From Gleimia hominis (GTDB lineage Bacteria; Actinomycetota; Actinomycetes; Actinomycetales; Actinomycetaceae), in contig NZ_JASXSX010000002.1 of the NCBI RefSeq assembly GCF_032085515.1, positions 68,954 through 132,953 on the forward strand: DNA of 64,000 nucleotides, given 5' to 3'. Below, in pieces: positions 8,552 through 16,570 of this stretch. Under the pieces are notes generated by a model, which saw nothing but the letters and a program-made list of their open reading frames with translations, did not search any database and was not told the DNA's origin. The stretch's first letter is position 1. Each line of letters opens with the position of its first letter. The position numbers were made by a program, and so were the translations under genes.

Positions 8552-9940
8552 CTATTCTTCTTTCGTTGCTTCCTCATAGGCCTCCGGGTTAACCGGTTCC
8601 GCATCCGCTTGTTCTGTCTCTGGATCCACCTTCATCATCTTCGGATCGTATGTCCCCCGCACCAGTTCGTCTAGCTCCCCGGGTTTACCCCCGGGCCGGT
8701 CCTCTTGGGTAGCGACCTCCGGGAACTTGTCGTAACCATGCAGGTACAGCACGGACGTGTTGACAAACGCCAAGATCGGCACTGCGAACAGAGCCCCGGG
8801 AATACCGAACATGAAGCCACCGGCAGCCACCGCCAGCAAAACCGCAATCGGATGTAGAGACACGGCGTTCGACATCAGCAGAGGATGCAGGAAGTTTCCC
8901 TCAATCTGCTGGACCAGCAAAATCACCACGAACATGATCACCGCGGTTTGCAAACCCTGGTCCACGAGAGCAACCATAACCGCTATTGCTCCCGTAGAAA
9001 TCGCACCCACAATCGGGATGAACGCACCGACGAACACGAGCACAGCCAGGGGGATCACCAGCGGTACGTTCAAGAAGTAGGCGCCCAAACCAATCCCGAC
9101 CGCGTCGATTGCTGCCACCAGAATCTGCGTGCGCGCGTAAGATCCCAGTGTTATCCACCCGCGGATCGCGGATTCGTGCACGGGCACGCGCGCCCCCTCA
9201 GGAAGAATGCGGACGAACCACAACCAGATCCGGCGGCCTTCTTTGAGGAAGAAGAACAGGCAGAACAGGGCGATCAACAACCCCGACAGAACGGTCCCAA
9301 TCGACGCCGTTACGGACAGGGCACCGGATGCGAGTTGAGACGTGTTCGCCTGTACCCACTGCGTAATCTCGTCAGTTGCCTGCGCGACATAACCGTGAAT
9401 AATGTCCGCATTAAGCCCCAAATTGCTTTGCGCCAGCCAATCCAGGATCTCCCGCACGCCCTGCTGCGCGCGCTGGGCGAGCGTACCCACCTGCAAAATA
9501 ATCTGCGTTGACGCAACTGAGACGAGGCCCACCACGAACCCGAGACCAAGCAGTAAACTCACGGCTGCCGACAGAGTGCGGGGGAAATGCAGATAATGCT
9601 GTAAGAACCGGTTCACCGGGTCCAAAAGCACCGCGAACAGTAGCGCTAACAGAACGGGAATAACGATCTGCGTGAGGTACGAAAGCAGGTACCCCCCGAC
9701 AGCGACCGCCGCGATAACCACTAGGAAACGCCACGCCCATTCTGCACTCATCCGCAGTGACCGAGGTACTGTCTCTTCCGGTTCCGCGAGTTCCCCCTCG
9801 TATATAACTCGCTGCACAACCCGCGGTTCTTGCCTGCGCTCACGCAGGTCCGCATACTTTTTTTTGAAGGGCTGAAGAAACTCCGCAAGAGTCGGTTTGG
9901 ACTGTGGTTCTTGCACAACGCCTCCGTATTGACTGGTCAT
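8552..9940 (-). CDS. AI-2E family transporter (PerM/YhhT-type permease)
   Basis: This 462-residue membrane protein belongs to the AI-2 exporter superfamily (Pfam AI-2E_transport). Residues about 70-400 hold roughly eight hydrophobic segments, including IVIPVLLALLFAVLLDPV near the first pair and the conserved late segment PIVGAISTGAIAV. Both ends are hydrophilic, and the C-terminal 60 residues are acidic. Substrates vary in the family (AI-2, Na+/H+ exchange, unknown), so no substrate is claimed. The ATG lies 17 bp from an inverted repeat that overlaps its probable -10 box. It converges with greA. Confidence 0.85.
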   Translation of the reverse strand: MTSQYGGVVQEPQSKPTLAEFLQPFKKKYADLRERRQEPRVVQRVIYEGELAEPEETVPRSLRMSAEWAWRFLVVIAAVAVGGYLLSYLTQIVIPVLLALLFAVLLDPVNRFLQHYLHFPRTLSAAVSLLLGLGFVVGLVSVASTQIILQVGTLAQRAQQGVREILDWLAQSNLGLNADIIHGYVAQATDEITQWVQANTSQLASGALSVTASIGTVLSGLLIALFCLFFFLKEGRRIWLWFVRILPEGARVPVHESAIRGWITLGSYARTQILVAAIDAVGIGLGAYFLNVPLVIPLAVLVFVGAFIPIVGAISTGAIAVMVALVDQGLQTAVIMFVVILLVQQIEGNFLHPLLMSNAVSLHPIAVLLAVAAGGFMFGIPGALFAVPILAFVNTSVLYLHGYDKFPEVATQEDRPGGKPGELDELVRGTYDPKMMKVDPETEQADAEPVNPEAYEEATKEE

Positions 9941-9956
9941 TAACTCTAGTCAAGTA

Positions 9957-9979
9957 TAGCGGCGTTACCGTAGCCGCTA
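9957..9979. promoter_or_regulatory. Inverted repeat TAGCGGC-N9-GCCGCTA upstream of the AI-2E transporter
   Basis: Perfect 7-bp arms flank a 9-bp spacer that contains TTACCGTA, related to the 6937 palindrome. On the minus strand the repeat abuts a TATACT -10-like hexamer (9952-9957) for the transporter gene. It is a candidate operator. The rest of the 273-bp gap to msrA (9941-10213) holds no convincing gene. Confidence 0.4.
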
Positions 9980-10213
9980 AGTACAGATTTACATTTGAGA
10001 CGGGTTCCGCCCGCAAATTAGATGAACCACACATTCCACTTCCTGCTAGGCCAGCCCCGCTCAAACCGGGCAGTTCCGAATCGGCTAGTACCGTCTGTGC
10101 CTGTTGCTAGAACCCGCAGGGTTCCGCCTCGGCCTGTTCCAGGTAACCGGACTTGGGGATTTAGCGGTAGTCTTAAGCCACGTCGTTTAACCATCAATTT
10201 TTGGAGGTTCGAA

Positions 10214-10843
10214 ATGGCCACACGCGAGGGATCAATTCCGGGGACTGACCGGCCGGTGAACGCCACGCCCGGTAACCACCCCGTGCTGGGTACCCCTATC
10301 GATGGTCCGTGGGCGGACCCGCACGAAATCCTGTACGTCGGGATGGGGTGTTTTTGGGGTGTGGAACGCATCTTTTGGAACGTCGACGGGGTGATTGCCA
10401 CCGCTGCGGGCTACATGGGTGGGACCACGAAGAATCCAACTTACCGAGAGGTTTGCACGGGCGCTACGGGACATGCGGAAGTTGTGCGCGTGGTGTACGA
10501 CCCAACCCAGGTCAGTGCCGCCCAGTTGATGAAGGTGTTTTGGGAAAACCACGATCCCACGCAAGCTGATCGGCAGGGTAACGACATTGGCGGTCAGTAT
10601 CGCTCATGCGTGTTCTGCACAACTGACGGGCAGCTACAGGCCGCGCAAAAGACCCGCGACGCATTCCAGAAAGTTCTGGCGGACGCGGGTCACGGGCAGA
10701 TCACAACCGAGATTACAACATCCACTGAAGCGGGCCCGTTCTACCTTGCAGAGGGCTCACATCAGGCATATTTGCATCACGTACCCGGTGGGTACTGTAA
10801 CCACGGACCAAATGGAATGACGTGCCCAATCGGCATCATTTAA
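10214..10843 (+). CDS. msrA: Peptide-methionine (S)-S-oxide reductase MsrA
   Basis: MsrA (209 aa) reduces methionine S-sulfoxide in oxidised proteins. The catalytic cysteine is in GMGCFWGVERIFW. GYMGG, TGHAEVV and IGGQYRS follow in family order. Recycling cysteines are present in the C-terminal GGYCNHGPNGMTCPIG. The frame is open from 10022, but the ATG at 10214 has a GGAGG 9 nt upstream and begins the recognisable N-terminus; the upstream residues (Arg/Pro-rich) do not look coding. No MsrB neighbour is present. Confidence 0.94.
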   Translation: MATREGSIPGTDRPVNATPGNHPVLGTPIDGPWADPHEILYVGMGCFWGVERIFWNVDGVIATAAGYMGGTTKNPTYREVCTGATGHAEVVRVVYDPTQVSAAQLMKVFWENHDPTQADRQGNDIGGQYRSCVFCTTDGQLQAAQKTRDAFQKVLADAGHGQITTEITTSTEAGPFYLAEGSHQAYLHHVPGGYCNHGPNGMTCPIGII

Positions 10844-10864
10844 TCCGCGCAAATTTTGGTTAAC

Positions 10865-11272
10865 CTACCGCTGGTTTACTTTCACCACGTCCGTTACGAA
10901 CAGGAGCGTGTCCCCTCCTTTAATACCAGCCTGAGGTACCCCGGCGTCACCGTAGCCCATCTCAGATGGGATCGAGAGGACAACTCGGGAGCCTTCCCGC
11001 ACTCCCAGCAGGCCCTGATCCCAACCGGGGATTACCATTCCGACACCGACCGTGAAATCCAAGGTTTGCCCGCGATCGTAAGAGTTATCAAACACCTCAC
11101 CGCCAAAAACCTGGCCAAGGTAGTGCGCGGAAATCTGCGAGCCCGCGGTGATCTCTGGGCCCGCACCCTCGCGGATCACATCCACAACCAGCACGTCCGG
11201 AGCCTCGTCCACTAGGAACTCGACAGTTGGTTTGCGCATGAAGTTGTCGGATACATTCACAATTTCACTCAT
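10865..11272 (-). CDS. FKBP-type peptidyl-prolyl cis-trans isomerase
   Basis: This 135-residue single-domain FKBP has the core GSQISAHYLGQVFGGEVFDNSYDRGQTLDFTVGVGMVIPGWDQGLLGVREGS, with the ligand-pocket residues Tyr, Phe, Val-Ile and Trp in place. It ends in the usual DTLLFVTDVVKV strand. There is no signal peptide, so it acts in the cytoplasm. A strong GAGGGGAG Shine-Dalgarno precedes the ATG. It converges with msrA and lies downstream of the Bax-inhibitor gene across a tandem-repeat array. Confidence 0.93.
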   Translation of the reverse strand: MSEIVNVSDNFMRKPTVEFLVDEAPDVLVVDVIREGAGPEITAGSQISAHYLGQVFGGEVFDNSYDRGQTLDFTVGVGMVIPGWDQGLLGVREGSRVVLSIPSEMGYGDAGVPQAGIKGGDTLLFVTDVVKVNQR

Positions 11273-11318
11273 GGGAACTCCCCTCGTTAGTCAATAGTTT
11301 TCAGTCTATTTATCTCAC

Positions 11319-11418
11319 AGGTGCATAAACCTAGTTATCGCGTAGGTGCATGAACCTTGTTATCGCGCAGGTGCATGAACCTAGTTATCGCGCAGGTGCA
11401 TGGACCTAGTTATCGCGC
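11319..11418 (-). repeat. Four 25-bp tandem repeats spanning the 3' end and stop codon of the Bax-inhibitor gene
   Basis: Units run 11319-11343, 11344-11368, 11369-11393 and 11394-11418. The unit nearest the gene contains its last codons and stop (CGC GAT AAC TAG, read on the minus strand), and every other unit repeats that CGATAA(C)-TAG or CGATAAC-AAG text. Units differ at only one to three positions. Confidence 0.9.
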
Positions 11419-12320
11419 AGGTACGAAAGCAGCCGCAAGATCTCTAGGTACAACCACACGAGGGTCACCATAATGCCGAACGCAACTCGCCATGCGTACA
11501 CTTTCGGAGCCCCCGCCTCAACGCCGCGCTTGGCCACGTCGAAATCACCAATCAGGCAAATCGCCCCGAGCACGACTGCGACTACCCCTACGAACACCCC
11601 AATTGGGATGCCAAACACGGTTTGATTCGAGATCGGTTCCGAAATAACGTTCGTGGCCGTCAAGATCAGTGAGAGCACGCGGTAGCCAATCAAGCTAAGC
11701 AGACCGATGAGCGCAATCCGGCTGAGCTTCGCACTGTTGCGCACGCGCCCAGACTTGAACAGAACCAGCGTCACCGCGGTAACCACAAACGAAGCCAGTA
11801 CTGCTTGCACCACAATCCCGGGGTAAGTGGTTTCAAAAATAAATGAAACCCCACCCAAACTCATCCCTTCTGCCGCGGCATAGAGGCAGATAAGAATCGG
11901 GGAGATCTTCTGCTTAAAAATGTTCACCATCGCAAGCACAAAACCTGCGATCGCACCCACTGCCAACATGGCCATACCTGCGCCCAGGTTCGCAGCTGCA
12001 ACCAGCCACGTAACTGCCGCAGCGGCAACCACTATCGCAAGCATAGAACCAGTTTTTACGATCACGTCGTCATACGTCATGACCCCGCGATCCACCGCAT
12101 CCGCGGACGGCGCGTAGTACGCGCTCTGGACCTGCTCGAAATCTTCCTCAGAGTAGCCCGCCGACGGTTCCGCCTGGGCACGCCGTTCAAAACGTGGCCC
12201 ACTCGCCGTTTGACCATACTGCCCCGAAGCGTCAGATTCGTATCCTGGCATCGTCGGGTACCCCGCCGGAGTGCGGGACGTAAACGTTTTTTCGAGCGAG
12301 TTCATTACCGGGTTCGCCAT
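11406..12320 (-). CDS. Bax inhibitor-1 / YccA family membrane protein
   Basis: This 304-residue protein has a hydrophilic N-terminal region of about 80 residues followed by seven hydrophobic segments. The family pattern is seen in YAAAEGMSLGGVSFIFETTYPGIVVQAVLASFVVTA and in the ending MVTLVWLYLEILRLLSYLRDN. Members act as Ca2+ leak or stress-related channels in the few studied cases; the actinobacterial role is unknown. The frame is open to a TTG at 12344, but the ATG at 12320 lies about 5 nt from an AAGGG site and fits better. The stop codon lies inside a four-unit tandem repeat. Confidence 0.88.
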   Translation of the reverse strand: MANPVMNSLEKTFTSRTPAGYPTMPGYESDASGQYGQTASGPRFERRAQAEPSAGYSEEDFEQVQSAYYAPSADAVDRGVMTYDDVIVKTGSMLAIVVAAAAVTWLVAAANLGAGMAMLAVGAIAGFVLAMVNIFKQKISPILICLYAAAEGMSLGGVSFIFETTYPGIVVQAVLASFVVTAVTLVLFKSGRVRNSAKLSRIALIGLLSLIGYRVLSLILTATNVISEPISNQTVFGIPIGVFVGVVAVVLGAICLIGDFDVAKRGVEAGAPKVYAWRVAFGIMVTLVWLYLEILRLLSYLRDN

Positions 12321-12403
12321 CACTGCCCTTTCCCTCGAGAACAAAATCTTTCAAGCATCTACGAGAAATATACAAATCCAACCTGGAAAACCGCTAAAGA
12401 CAG

Positions 12404-12477
12404 TACCCCCAGCCGGGTTCGAACCGGCACTGGATCGGGTTTAAGCCGATTGCCTCTACCAATTGGGCTATGGGGGC
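12404..12477 (-). tRNA. tRNA with UAA (Leu) anticodon in a class I, short-variable-loop body
   Basis: The minus strand folds into a clean cloverleaf. The acceptor is GCCCCCA/TGGGGGT (1-72 pair is G.U), with discriminator A73 and no encoded CCA. The D arm is GCC/GGC with GG in the loop, the anticodon stem is ATCGG/CCGAT around loop CTTAAAC, the variable loop has five bases (CCAGT), and the T arm is GCCGG-TTCGAAC-CCGGC. Positions 34-36 read TAA, which decodes UUA leucine. Standard bacterial tRNA-Leu is class II with a long variable arm, which is absent here. The gene itself is well supported; its charging identity is uncertain. Confidence 0.85.
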
Positions 12478-12619
12478 GTGGTTTCTATTGTACAAATTTG
12501 AGGCCTATAAGTCTCATTCGTGATTACGCTCTGAGTGGACGGCGCGTCAAAGGGCAAGAACCATTAGTATTAGTGGGTAGATTTTAACGAGCGCAAATAA
12601 TAACGGAGGGGTTAACACC

Positions 12620-14008
12620 ATGTGGTCCGATGGGAAACGACACTGGAGATTCGAAGCGGACCCCTCAATAATCCGGACCTCCCGGCACAATCAGGGGGTT
12701 TTACGCAAAACGCAACGCCCCTACATGTCATCAGCTGCGCGCCGCCACCGGTTCACAACTGACCCGCGCCGCGAACTAAGCTTTGGCGAGCGGATCCGTT
12801 CGATCCCTAATGCGTTCACACAGGCCACGAAGGATGAAACGAAAGTTGGGTTACTTTTAGTTGCCGCCGCACTACTGGCTTTGGCGTGGGCAAACTCACC
12901 TTTTTCTGGGATATATGAGGCAATCGCCAACTACGAAATCGGACCCGCTTCGTTGCACATGCACTTGCCGCTAAACTCGTGGGCTGCCGATGGGATCCTG
13001 ACCATCTTCTTCTTCGTAGTAGGGCTCGAGTTGAAAACCGAGTTCGTAACCGGTGCGTTGCGGGATATCCGCGAAGCTGCCCTGCCGATGCTCGCCGCGT
13101 TCTTCGGCATGGTGGGGCCCGCATCCGTGTACTTACTAACGCAAGTGCTCACTGGTTCGGAGGCGTACCACGGGTGGGCGATTCCCGCGGCAACAGACAT
13201 TGCGTTTGCCGTTGCCCTACTGGGCTTATTCGGTAAGGGCCTACCGCCCGCGGCCCGCACATTCCTACTTACCCTCGCGGTGGTGGACGATCTGCTCGCC
13301 ATCATCGTGATCGCAGTTGCCTACTCGACCGGACTGAACTTCATCGCCCTCGGCTGCGCCCTTCTGGCAATCGTCCTGTTTGGCGTGCTGGTACAAAAAC
13401 GGTTCATGCACTGGTGGGCGCTCATCCCGATTGCGGTGATCGCGTGGGGGTTCATGCACGTATCCGGTGTGCACGCCACCATTTCCGGGGTTGCGATGGG
13501 CCTGCTGGTTCCGGCGGCGCGGCGCAGGCGCGAACCCCAGTGGTCGCATCACCTGGCGGAAAAACTGAACCCGATTTCCGCGGGGATCGTGGTTCCGATC
13601 TTCGCGTTCTTCGCCGCTGGGGTAGACATACGTTCCTCCGGTGGGATCCACGAAGCCCTAGTTGATCCGGTCGCACTGGGCGTCTTGTTCGGGCTCCCCA
13701 TCGGTAAACTACTCGGAATCGCAGGTTCCGTGTTTATCCTCACGAAATTCACTCGCCTACGTTTGGGCGCGGGTGTGGACCAGGGTGACATTAACGCGAT
13801 TGCACTCCTGGCGGGCATTGGCTTCACAGTCGCTCTGCTGGTGGCCGGACTCGCATTCCCAGAGGGCAGCGCGCACATTCCACACGCCAAGCTGGGAGTC
13901 ATGCTCGGTACCGCATCCGCCGCAATCTTCGGTGGGTACGCAGTACACCGGCGCGCCAAGCTACACGCCCGTGGCCCAGCCGCATATGCACGGGGCACGG
14001 TTCGGTAA
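12620..14008 (+). CDS. nhaA: Na+/H+ antiporter NhaA
   Basis: NhaA exchanges two protons for one Na+ across the membrane for pH and sodium homeostasis. The 462-residue protein has about twelve membrane segments. Key motifs are WAADGILTIFFFVVGLELK, the ATDIAFAVALL stretch and the ion-binding Asp-Asp pair in LTLAVVDDLLAIIVIA. VSGVHATISGVAMG and the late GFTVALLVAGLAF segment are also present. The ATG at 12620 has GGAGGGG 8 nt upstream. An unusually long basic N-terminal tail (about 80 residues) precedes the first segment. The 3' end is copied in a 22-bp degenerate array. Confidence 0.94.
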   Translation: MWSDGKRHWRFEADPSIIRTSRHNQGVLRKTQRPYMSSAARRHRFTTDPRRELSFGERIRSIPNAFTQATKDETKVGLLLVAAALLALAWANSPFSGIYEAIANYEIGPASLHMHLPLNSWAADGILTIFFFVVGLELKTEFVTGALRDIREAALPMLAAFFGMVGPASVYLLTQVLTGSEAYHGWAIPAATDIAFAVALLGLFGKGLPPAARTFLLTLAVVDDLLAIIVIAVAYSTGLNFIALGCALLAIVLFGVLVQKRFMHWWALIPIAVIAWGFMHVSGVHATISGVAMGLLVPAARRRREPQWSHHLAEKLNPISAGIVVPIFAFFAAGVDIRSSGGIHEALVDPVALGVLFGLPIGKLLGIAGSVFILTKFTRLRLGAGVDQGDINAIALLAGIGFTVALLVAGLAFPEGSAHIPHAKLGVMLGTASAAIFGGYAVHRRAKLHARGPAAYARGTVR

Positions 14009-14059
14009 TCCGAGCTATACAGTTCGGTAACCTGAGCGGCACGGTTCAGCAACCAAAGC
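13994..14059 (+). repeat. Three degenerate 22-bp tandem repeats covering the nhaA stop codon
   Basis: Units are 13994-14015, 14016-14037 and 14038-14059. The first contains the last codons and stop of nhaA (ACG GTT CGG TAA). The second keeps GTTCGGTAA and the third has GTTCAGCAA. No gene is seen from 14009 to 14193. Confidence 0.75.
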
Positions 14060-14193
14060 GGCCACGGCCCCGGAATATGCAGGTTGATCCCGCAGAAGGG
14101 TAAGGCGACCGAGCTTGCCGACGGTAGGACGACCGAGCCCGCTACGGGGATATCGGTCGAGTCTGCCCAGGGCATGCTCGCCAACCCGCGGGT

Positions 14194-15123
14194 TTACTGC
14201 GAAGAATCCGCGTGAACTAGAGAGAGCGCAACGCCGTCGAGAATATCGTTTTCTGAAACGATGATCTTCTGAGTGCCCGCGCGGGTTTCGAGCCGACGCA
14301 CAATCGCGCGCCAAATCAGTGCGCCACCCCCGATCACGTCGGCGCGGCCTTTCGCCATGTAACCCAGCTGTGCTTTCTGCTCGACTGGCGTGTCGATCAT
14401 GTACGCGCACGAACGCAGCATCTGCTCAACGCTGTGCACGGAACCGTGTATTTTCTGCGGTTCATACTCACTCAGGTCTAACGCATGCGCCGCAATTGTC
14501 GTTACCGTTCCCGCAACCCCAATCACGGTGCGTACCCGCGAGAAATCCAGTTCGTCATCGGCCTCACGCAGTAAATCATCCACAAACTTAATCCCACTGC
14601 CAGCTGCAAGACGTTCCGTTACCCGCACAGAACCCATATTCGTTGAAACCGCTTGAACCTGCCCGTGGTCACCAACCACGAACTCGGTCGATCCCCCACC
14701 GATATCCACCACCAACGCGGGTTCGGCCGCGTCCCTCAAAGTAGAAAGCGCACCTGCGTAAGACAGCCGTGCCTCCTCCTGGCCTTCTATTACCTCAGGG
14801 GTAACGCCCAGTACCTCACGCATTTTGGATTTGAACTCGGCTGCGTTCTTCGCATCCCTACTCGCGGACGTGGCGACACAGCGTATGTGTAGCGGATCCA
14901 CCCCGTAATGCCGACAGATGTGCGCATACTGGCGTGCGGCAGCAACTGTGCGCTCAATTGCGGCCTCACTCAAATACCCGGTTTGGTCCACACCTTCACC
15001 CAACCGCACGATTTGCATCGTACGTTCCAGGTCGTGCCACTTACCTCGCTGTTCGTACCCCACGAGCAGTCGGATCGTATTAGTCCCACAATCCACCGCT
15101 GCCACCGGGATTGGCTTACTCAA
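14194..15123 (-). CDS. ppx: Exopolyphosphatase / Ppx-GppA family phosphatase
   Basis: This 309-residue member of the ASKHA fold hydrolyses polyphosphate or pppGpp. The N-terminal phosphate loop AAVDCGTNTIRLLVG and second loop VVDIGGGSTEFVVG are intact, and the catalytic Glu lies in EGQEEARLSYAGAL. It is the short actinobacterial type without the C-terminal HD domain, like mycobacterial Ppx1/Ppx2. The start is TTG behind a GGGGG site. It lies 30 bp after DUF501 on the same strand, the order seen as Rv1024-Rv1025-Rv1026. Confidence 0.92.
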   Translation of the reverse strand: MSKPIPVAAVDCGTNTIRLLVGYEQRGKWHDLERTMQIVRLGEGVDQTGYLSEAAIERTVAAARQYAHICRHYGVDPLHIRCVATSASRDAKNAAEFKSKMREVLGVTPEVIEGQEEARLSYAGALSTLRDAAEPALVVDIGGGSTEFVVGDHGQVQAVSTNMGSVRVTERLAAGSGIKFVDDLLREADDELDFSRVRTVIGVAGTVTTIAAHALDLSEYEPQKIHGSVHSVEQMLRSCAYMIDTPVEQKAQLGYMAKGRADVIGGGALIWRAIVRRLETRAGTQKIIVSENDILDGVALSLVHADSSQ

Positions 15124-15153
15124 TCTCTACCCCCAAGGTTTTAACGTGCAACG

Positions 15154-15744
15154 CTACTTGTCCGCGCACTGATTTGGGTTCCACAAGCCCCGCTCTTCCA
15201 TGCGTTTCAACGCCATGTCCCCAATCGGGTTAACCCCCGGGCCCGCTGCGAGTGCATGGCCCACTAGCGCGTGCAAACACTTGACCCGTGTGGGCATCCC
15301 ACCTGCGGAAACACCACTTATCTCCGGTACTACCTGCACTGCATCTCGAGCCTGCAAGTACTGCTCGTGCGCCCGGCGGTACTTAGCTTGCAAGTCTTCA
15401 TCCGCCCGCAACTGTTCGTTTAACTCGTCCATCCAATGCTCGGCTTCGAGCACGGAGCAGGCTTTGACCGCTGCCGGGTGAGTTAGGTAAAACATGGTTG
15501 GGAACGGCGTCCCATCGTCTAGACGCGGCGCTGTGGCCACAACCGCCGGGGCGCCACACGCGCACCGGGCAGCCACATTCAGCACTCCCCGAGGTTCGCG
15601 CCCCAACTGCTCGCGCACAGCTTCTAAGTCTGCCGCACTGATTTGCCCCGAAGCAGCACCCGCAACTGGCGTTTGCGTTCCAGCTGGAGGCTTGCCCTGG
15701 TCCTCATTATTAATAGCATTAACTGGAGGGTGATTACTGCTCAT
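15154..15744 (-). CDS. DUF501 domain protein
   Basis: This 196-residue DUF501 protein has an Ala/Gly-rich N-terminal tail of about 35 residues. The conserved domain runs VREQLGREPRGVLNVAARCACGAPAVVATAPRLDDGTPFPTMFYLT and ends PTRVKCLHALVGHALAAGPGVNPIGDMAL. Conserved cysteines (CACG, KCLH) and His suggest a metal site, but the function is unknown. The ATG at 15744 overlaps the end of ftsB by 11 bp with AAGGA upstream, so translation is probably coupled. The ATG at 15753 has no usable ribosome site. Confidence 0.88.
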   Translation of the reverse strand: MSSNHPPVNAINNEDQGKPPAGTQTPVAGAASGQISAADLEAVREQLGREPRGVLNVAARCACGAPAVVATAPRLDDGTPFPTMFYLTHPAAVKACSVLEAEHWMDELNEQLRADEDLQAKYRRAHEQYLQARDAVQVVPEISGVSAGGMPTRVKCLHALVGHALAAGPGVNPIGDMALKRMEERGLWNPNQCADK

Positions 15745-16402
15745 CTGCGGCATCCTTCTTGATTTTTGGCATCACGGTGGGTGGCGGCACGGTCAACTGG
15801 TCTGGTTCGGCCGCCATCTTCACGGTGTCACTGACCACCAAGTACCAGGGTTTCGCAGGTCCATCCTTCGCAGCTGGGCGGGTGGCTTCAAACGGCTTGT
15901 TCAAATCCTCCCCCGCATCCACCACGGAATACTGCGTTTCCCCCGGCTGCACGTACCCCAGGCGGGCTCGTGCCTGGGCGGCAATGTAGTTCTTGTCTTT
16001 CCACCGCTCAAGTTGCGAACGCAGCTGCGCATTATCGTGCGTCGCCTGCTCAATCTGCAGTTGCACATTCTTCTTTTCCCGCAGCTGCTCCCACCGCAGG
16101 TGAATGGGGTCCACTACCGCCAACAGCGCAAGAATCACCAGCAGCGCCACCCCCAGATTTTTGAACGGAACCTTCGTCGGATCCGGTTTCGGTTTCTCCC
16201 GCTCAACCCGCGGTACCTTGAGGCTGTTGACCGCTTTGACACGCTGTTTCCCTACCGGTGGGCCCGGTTTTTTCCCCGCCTTCACGCGTTTCCACCCGCG
16301 CGTGGGGGCACTGGTAGACGCTGGTCGCCCCGTTTGTGCACGAGGTGCACGCGGCCGTGGGGTGCGGGGTCGGCGTGCGGACTGCCTCGAGTACTCAGAC
16401 AT
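15734..16402 (-). CDS. ftsB: FtsB/DivIC-type septum formation initiator
   Basis: This 222-residue bitopic protein has a basic, Pro/Arg-rich cytoplasmic N-terminus of about 80 residues and a single membrane segment (VALLVILALLAVV). An extracytoplasmic coiled coil (LREKKNVQLQIEQATHDNAQL) and the RARLGYVQPGETQYSVVD motif follow, as in DivIC/FtsB. It should bridge FtsL and FtsQ at the division septum. It lies between eno and DUF501-ppx, the conserved actinobacterial order. The C-terminal extension of about 70 residues is rich in Pro and Lys. Confidence 0.87.
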   Translation of the reverse strand: MSEYSRQSARRPRTPRPRAPRAQTGRPASTSAPTRGWKRVKAGKKPGPPVGKQRVKAVNSLKVPRVEREKPKPDPTKVPFKNLGVALLVILALLAVVDPIHLRWEQLREKKNVQLQIEQATHDNAQLRSQLERWKDKNYIAAQARARLGYVQPGETQYSVVDAGEDLNKPFEATRPAAKDGPAKPWYLVVSDTVKMAAEPDQLTVPPPTVMPKIKKDAADEQ

Positions 16403-16495
16403 ACCGGTAGTGTCTCACCTTCCACTGGGGTCCCTCTAGGCGGCGCGCGCTCGGATCAGAAGTTAGGATTCTGAGATGATCGCCACGCGCAAGCA

Positions 16496-16546
16496 GGCGC
16501 GCCGCCTCACTAGGAGACGGCGCGCCCAGCGTCGCTAGACGACGCT
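16496..16546 (-). terminator. Two consecutive hairpins between eno and ftsB
   Basis: Perfect arms AGCGTCG/CGACGCT (16528-16546) and GGCGCGCCG/CGGCGCGCC (16496-16526, with an extra CTC/GAG inside) lie back to back, 24 nt beyond the eno stop. There is no U-run. They may be a U-less terminator or an attenuator before ftsB. Confidence 0.6.
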
Positions 16547-16570
16547 CTTAAACCAAACGCAGGTTTGTGC

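Noticed and set aside
10110..10124. GAACCC-GCA-GGGTTC inverted repeat upstream of msrA
   Set aside because: Short, and the location far from a recognisable promoter gives no functional support.
10022..10213. N-terminal extension of MsrA
   Set aside because: The extra residues are Arg/Pro-rich without family similarity, and the ATG at 10214 has a good ribosome site.
11319..11418. CRISPR-like array of 25-bp repeats
   Set aside because: Units are directly contiguous with no spacers, start inside a coding sequence and have no cas genes nearby.
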